A stretch of DNA of 25,679 nucleotides from contig CAZVFX010000102.1 of the NCBI GenBank assembly GCA_964626565.1, positions 1-25,679 of the forward strand, read 5' to 3'. Positions 23,728 to 25,679 of the stretch are shown in pieces; the stretch's first letter is position 1; every line of letters starts with the position of its first letter. The DNA is from CAZVFX01 sp964626565. Its GTDB lineage: Bacteria; Myxococcota_A; UBA9042; CAIXZC01. The translations under genes were made by a program, and so were the position numbers. The notes under the pieces were generated by a model. The model ran no database searches and was not told the DNA's origin. It worked only from the letters and a program-made list of their open reading frames with translations.

Positions 23728-24473
23728 TCCTTCGGGTCTGATTTCCGTTCCGTTTCCCCTTCCGCTTCCGATTCCGCTTCCGATTCCGATTCCGACGGCG
23801 GCTGCGGTGCCGTCTCGGGCAACGTCTCGGGCACGGGCTCGGGCACGGGCTCGGGCACGGGCACGGGCTGGGGTTTAGGCGCGGGCTGGGGCGCGGGCTT
23901 GGGTTCAGGCGCGGGTTCAGGCTCGGGCACGGTCTCGGGCTCGGGCACGGGCGCTGGCTCTGGGGCTGGTTCGGGGGCCTTCGTCTTCTTTTTCTTCTTC
24001 TTCTTCGGTTCCGGAAGGGGTGAGAAGACTGCGTTAACCACTAGAAACAGGAATCCCAGCACGCTGAAGCCCAACAGCCCTACCGGCAGCCACAGCAGGT
24101 AGATCGCCTCCCTTTCCACCACTTGATCCCGCACCGAGTCAAAGGTCTTCGTTTCGGGGATCCATCCGACGAGGACGGTGATCCAGAAGACGGACAAGAC
24201 GACCAGAATGAGTAGCAGAAAAACCGACTTGAAGCGCTTGCCTGAAAGGAAGGCCTTCAGACCCAGCGCCAGGTATGTGGCCAGCAGAACCCACATGGCC
24301 AGATGCATGTACCAGTCCGGAGCACCCGCCTCACGCACAGCCATGACATTTGTCAGGCAGGCCACCCCCATCAGCACGACGAGCGCGATGACCACGACCC
24401 AGCGGTGCTCGTTCAAGAACCTGGCGAAATCACTGCTCATCATCCCCTCCCCGAAAAGCCCATTTAGACCCAT
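23724..24473 (-). CDS. Four-TM membrane protein with a Lys-rich and Pro/Glu-repeat cytosolic tail
   Basis: 249 aa. The ATG at 24473 has GGAGGG 6 nt upstream; an internal ATG pair near 24440 also follows a G-rich stretch but is second choice. About four hydrophobic helices occupy residues ~25-155 (WVVVIALVVLMGVACL, MHLAMWVLLATYLALGL, FKSVFLLLILVVLSVFWITVLV, YLLWLPVGLLGFSVLGFLFLVV). A poly-Lys stretch then marks the cytosolic side, followed by ~60 residues of PEPAPEP/PVPEP low complexity and a final acidic Ser/Glu segment. No family is recognised. The tail may act as a rigid spacer or protein-binding arm. No Rho-independent terminator separates it from the convergent barrel gene. Confidence 0.72.
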   Translation of the reverse strand: MGLNGLFGEGMMSSDFARFLNEHRWVVVIALVVLMGVACLTNVMAVREAGAPDWYMHLAMWVLLATYLALGLKAFLSGKRFKSVFLLLILVVLSVFWITVLVGWIPETKTFDSVRDQVVEREAIYLLWLPVGLLGFSVLGFLFLVVNAVFSPLPEPKKKKKKKTKAPEPAPEPAPVPEPETVPEPEPAPEPKPAPQPAPKPQPVPVPEPVPEPVPETLPETAPQPPSESESEAESEAEGETERKSDPKD

Positions 24474-24613
24474 GGTTCGCCCTCCAATCTAATAAGAAAA
24501 TCACGGCAACGCAAAGTTTAATGGCCACATCGCGATCCAACTGGTGATAACAATAGGGGGGCATGGCACAACCGCCGCCTCCGGGATGCGAAAGACAGGG
24601 AGGTGCAAAAGCC

Positions 24614-25315
24614 ATGTTGTTTCAAACCGCGGTTGAGCTGTTTCTGCCTTCCAGGTGCCTTGCCTGCCGCAAGGTGGTGGAAGGGCAGTCGTTCTGTGAC
24701 GCCTGCGCCCGGTTCGTCGAGCCGACCGGTCTGTACTGCTGCACTGTGTGCGGCCTTCCCCGGCCCCGGGGTGCGTGCGGCCCGTGCCTTGGCTGCATCA
24801 AGTCCCTTCCGCCTTACACCAGTCTGCGAGCGGCATATTTCTACGGCGGCCCGGTGAGGGACGCGCTGCTCGCGTTCAAGCATTCGGATCGAGTGGAACA
24901 CGGCAAGCGCCTGGCAAGCATGCTGTACCAACAACTGGCCCCAACCTTTCCGCCTCAGCCGGCACTGGTGGTCCCGGTGCCCCTGCACCGAACCCGGCAG
25001 GGCGTACGCGGGTACAACCAGGCTGCCATTCTCGCGGGCCATGTTGCGCGCCTCATTGGCGCACCCTTCTTGCCCCGATTGCTGAAAAGGGTGAAGGATA
25101 CCGGCGACCAGGCTGGGAAGAATGCGCGGCAGCGTGGCCAGAATGTGGCCATGGCGTTTGCCATCTCCAAACCTGGCCAGGCCTTGGGCCACAAGATCAT
25201 CCTTATCGACGACGTCATCGCCTCATCGGCCACCATCAGCGAGTGCGCCAGGGTGCTCATGAAAGGGGGTGCGGCCGAGGTCCACGCACGGGCCCTGGCA
25301 AGGCCCATGGACTAG
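24614..25315 (+). CDS. comF: ComF family phosphoribosyltransferase-like protein
   Basis: 233 aa. The ATG at 24614 has GGGAGGT 8 nt upstream, and the protein then begins as ComF proteins do (LFLPSRCLAC). The in-frame ATG at 24563 would add 17 unlike residues. Cys15/Cys18 and Cys28/Cys31, then CTVC and CGPCLGC, form the N-terminal zinc-binding part. VPVPLHRTRQGVRGYNQA and ILIDDVIASSATISECARVL (Asp199, Asp200) are the two phosphoribosyltransferase segments. In the second the usual TTGAT reads ASSAT, which may weaken PRPP binding. ComF/GntX proteins are needed for DNA uptake in competent bacteria, but the exact reaction is unclear, and homologues occur in non-competent species too. It is divergent from the four-TM protein and appears to stand alone. 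Confidence 0.9.
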   Translation: MLFQTAVELFLPSRCLACRKVVEGQSFCDACARFVEPTGLYCCTVCGLPRPRGACGPCLGCIKSLPPYTSLRAAYFYGGPVRDALLAFKHSDRVEHGKRLASMLYQQLAPTFPPQPALVVPVPLHRTRQGVRGYNQAAILAGHVARLIGAPFLPRLLKRVKDTGDQAGKNARQRGQNVAMAFAISKPGQALGHKIILIDDVIASSATISECARVLMKGGAAEVHARALARPMD

Positions 25316-25616
25316 GCATTCTACCGACGGGAAACCGGAGGCCCCACTCCCGGGGTGCGACATCTTGTCCCAGCTTGGGCGGATATGCCCACTGGCTTGC
25401 GATCAATGGCGTGGTGGTGGCGGATTCCTTACAGCCGTAAGGGTTTCCGCTGTTTCGCCGGGGTCCGGGCTGCACGGTTTGAGGGTCGGTTTCTTGGGCG
25501 TGGAACATGTTTTTGGCCGCTTTCGGGCGGTTTCGCACGCAAAAAAGCACAAATTTCGGGTCTCGGCGCGTTTCGGCCCGGAAAGGCGTTGAACGACGGG
25601 CGGAAATGGGTTTAGA
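25316..25616. other. Gene-poor stretch after comF
   Basis: No convincing coding frame is seen. Short open frames here lack Shine-Dalgarno sites and have no recognisable protein character. A GC-rich hairpin (CCCC-ACTCC-CGGGG, about 25341-25360) could end comF transcription, but no T-run follows it. The part around 25500-25590 is rich in TTTCGG/TTTCGC elements and has an A6 run. Confidence 0.5.
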
Positions 25617-25679
25617 TTAGATTAATTGTAACCGTTCACCCCCTTCAATCTCTTCCATGATCGCCCGGTGCCTGGCGGG
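25617..25679 (-). CDS. Possible 3' end of a minus-strand gene running off the window
   Basis: From the right edge, the minus strand reads 20 sense codons (…RHRAIMEEIEGGERLQLI) ending in TAA at 25617-25619. The residues look protein-like, but the fragment is too short to identify or to exclude chance. Confidence 0.25.
   Translation of the reverse strand, partial: PARHRAIMEEIEGGERLQLI

Noticed and set aside
24563..24613. Longer ComF start at 24563
   Set aside because: The G-run is only 1 nt from this ATG and the extra residues (Pro/Gly-rich) do not fit ComF. The ATG at 24614 has an ideal GGGAGGT.
25355..25615. 86-codon plus-strand open frame after comF
   Set aside because: It has no Shine-Dalgarno, its Trp/Arg-rich composition is unlike its neighbours, and it overlaps hairpin-rich, probably non-coding sequence.

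Overview
The window looks like a chromosomal segment of a GC-rich Gram-negative bacterium, most likely from the Myxococcota/Bradymonadota-type 'deltaproteobacterial' lineages. This placement is an inference. It rests on five lipoproteins with lipoboxes or lipobox-like sequences, calcium-binding MopE-type and thrombospondin type-3 (TSP3) repeats, a probable outer-membrane barrel, a periplasmic murein endopeptidase, and selenocysteine use. I see no tRNA, rRNA, CRISPR array, insertion sequence or phage gene.

Left part (1-13.5 kb, all genes on +): a 1446-aa lipoprotein with 18 in-register 36-residue TSP3 repeats flanked by MopE-type repeats; a zinc-ribbon/single-TM protein; a lipoprotein resembling PIG-L/LmbE deacetylases but lacking one catalytic Asp; a 1210-aa lipoprotein whose N-terminal Cys-rich module is paralogous to that of the first but which ends in a Vgb/NHL-like beta-propeller; a short QueG-like double [4Fe-4S] protein; selD; and a PKD-domain lipoprotein. 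The selD gene has an in-frame UGA at its catalytic residue, followed by a perfect 8-bp hairpin. It is best read as a selenocysteine-containing selenophosphate synthetase starting at 11491, not at the TTG after the UGA.

Middle part (13.6-21.2 kb, all on -): in transcription order, a ceramidase-like hydrolase, a GPH-type MFS transporter with a ~195-residue soluble insertion, the DNA translocase FtsK, and a MepA-like (M74) murein endopeptidase with a long helical C-terminal extension. The first pair and the last pair each overlap by 4 nt (GTGA and TTGA), implying translational coupling.

Right part (21.2-25.7 kb): a divergent promoter region built on 7-nt tandem repeats; a Cys-rich lipoprotein coupled by ATGA to a probable outer-membrane beta-barrel; a convergent four-TM protein with a Pro/Glu tail whose stop codon interlocks with that of the barrel gene (CTAG); a ComF-like phosphoribosyltransferase; and ~300 bp in which I see no gene, then possibly the end of a minus-strand gene.

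Two patterns cross gene boundaries. A 32-bp element occurs twice (31/32 identical, inverted in the window), each time about 55-65 nt upstream of a start codon in the same relative orientation (7057 lipoprotein and ftsK). It can fold into a hairpin, and the one mismatch falls on the bulged base. Second, several intergenic gaps carry short 7-8 nt tandem repeats. No single multi-gene defence or biosynthetic system is evident. The most distinctive content is the surface calcium-binding lipoprotein set, the Sec-SelD, and the coupled hydrolase-transporter and FtsK-endopeptidase pairs.
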